Made by a program: the position numbers and the translations under genes. From JBBRFH01 sp038224615 (GTDB lineage Bacteria > Planctomycetota > Phycisphaerae > Tepidisphaerales > Tepidisphaeraceae): a DNA stretch of 6,019 nucleotides. Location: positions 1 to 6,019 of the forward strand of contig JBBRFH010000218.1 of NCBI GenBank assembly GCA_038224615.1, written 5' to 3'. How positions within the stretch are numbered: position 1 is the first letter of the stretch; every line of letters begins with the position of its first letter. Under the pieces are notes generated by a model. That model saw only the letters and a program-made list of their open reading frames with translations. It ran no database searches and had not been told where the DNA came from. Shown here in pieces: positions 5,932-6,019 of this stretch.

Positions 5932-5999
5932 GTGGCGCGGGCCTCTTGCCCGCGCGCTTCGCATTGCCGGCAATCGCGGGGGCAAGATGCCCACCCCAC
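5932..5999. repeat. GC-rich paired-hairpin element E4 (REPIN-like)
   Basis: Two 26-base arms (5932-5957 and 5974-5999) are inverted copies matching at 21 positions, sharing the core TCTTGCCC and its complement. Each arm also folds on itself: GCGCGGGC-CTCTT-GCCCGCGC (5935-5955) on the left, and GGGC-AAGAT-GCCC (5980-5992) on the right. Between them lies the perfect palindrome ATTGCCGGCAAT (5963-5974). Two inverted hairpin modules with a spacer is the plan of REP doublets (REPINs) in other bacteria. It starts 7 bases after the stop of the last gene. It is unrelated to the heptad elements in sequence. Confidence 0.75.
5935..5955 (+). terminator. Possible transcript-end hairpin after the EndoIII-like gene
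   Basis: An 8-bp perfect GC-only stem with a 5-base loop begins 10 bases after the TAA of the last gene. No U-tract follows, so classical intrinsic termination is doubtful. It could instead mark or protect an mRNA 3' end. It is part of element E4. Confidence 0.3.
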
Positions 6000-6019
6000 G
6001 CAAAGGGCATTGCCATCCG

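Noticed and set aside
5925..6019. Start of another gene at the right edge
   Set aside because: No start with a ribosome site or coherent protein is visible; the stretch is taken up by E4, and the last 20 bases hold only a repeated GCATTGCC also present at 5961.

Overview
The window is GC-rich, with strong G/C preference at third codon positions, and every gene I can support is on the + strand. It is a bacterial transcription/translation operon: the 3' part of nusA, then infB, a DUF503 (ylxP-type) gene, a 55-residue membrane protein, rbfA, and a divergent endonuclease III-like (HhH-GPD) gene. The order nusA-infB-ylxP-rbfA is the classic bacterial arrangement. ylxR, ylxQ and truB, which often accompany it, are absent here. 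The organism is most likely a planctomycete, perhaps of the Phycisphaerae: codon bias, a TTG-started long IF-2, and heptad-built intergenic repeats of a kind I recall from Planctomycetes and Verrucomicrobia point that way. That placement is inference, with no marker gene to confirm it.

Layout: 1-1275 is nusA without its N-terminus. The gap 1276-1382 holds a palindromic heptad repeat (E1) and the infB ribosome binding site. infB runs 1383-4268 from a TTG start. The gap 4269-4349 is almost filled by a second heptad palindrome (E2). DUF503 (4350-4631), the small membrane protein (4628-4795) and rbfA (4792-5220) are joined by two ATGA start/stop overlaps, so they are probably translationally coupled. 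A third heptad palindrome (E3, 5206-5277) starts inside the end of rbfA. The HhH-GPD-like gene is 5313-5924. The final 95 bases hold a different, GC-rich paired-hairpin element (E4, REPIN-like). No tRNA, rRNA, CRISPR array, insertion sequence or convincing promoter was seen.

How the genes work together: NusA modulates RNA polymerase pausing, termination and antitermination; IF-2 places initiator tRNA on the 30S subunit; RbfA matures the 30S subunit; DUF503 is an uncharacterised companion. The operon therefore links transcription elongation to ribosome assembly and initiation. The role of the membrane protein and of the glycosylase-like protein in this set is unknown.

The most notable feature is that every non-overlapping gene junction carries a palindromic element. 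Three of the four elements share one plan: arms of four 7-base units around a short loop. The other points worth attention are the overlooked 55-residue gene, the Asn-to-Ser change in the IF-2 G4 motif, and the loss of the catalytic lysine and iron-sulfur cysteines in the EndoIII-like protein.
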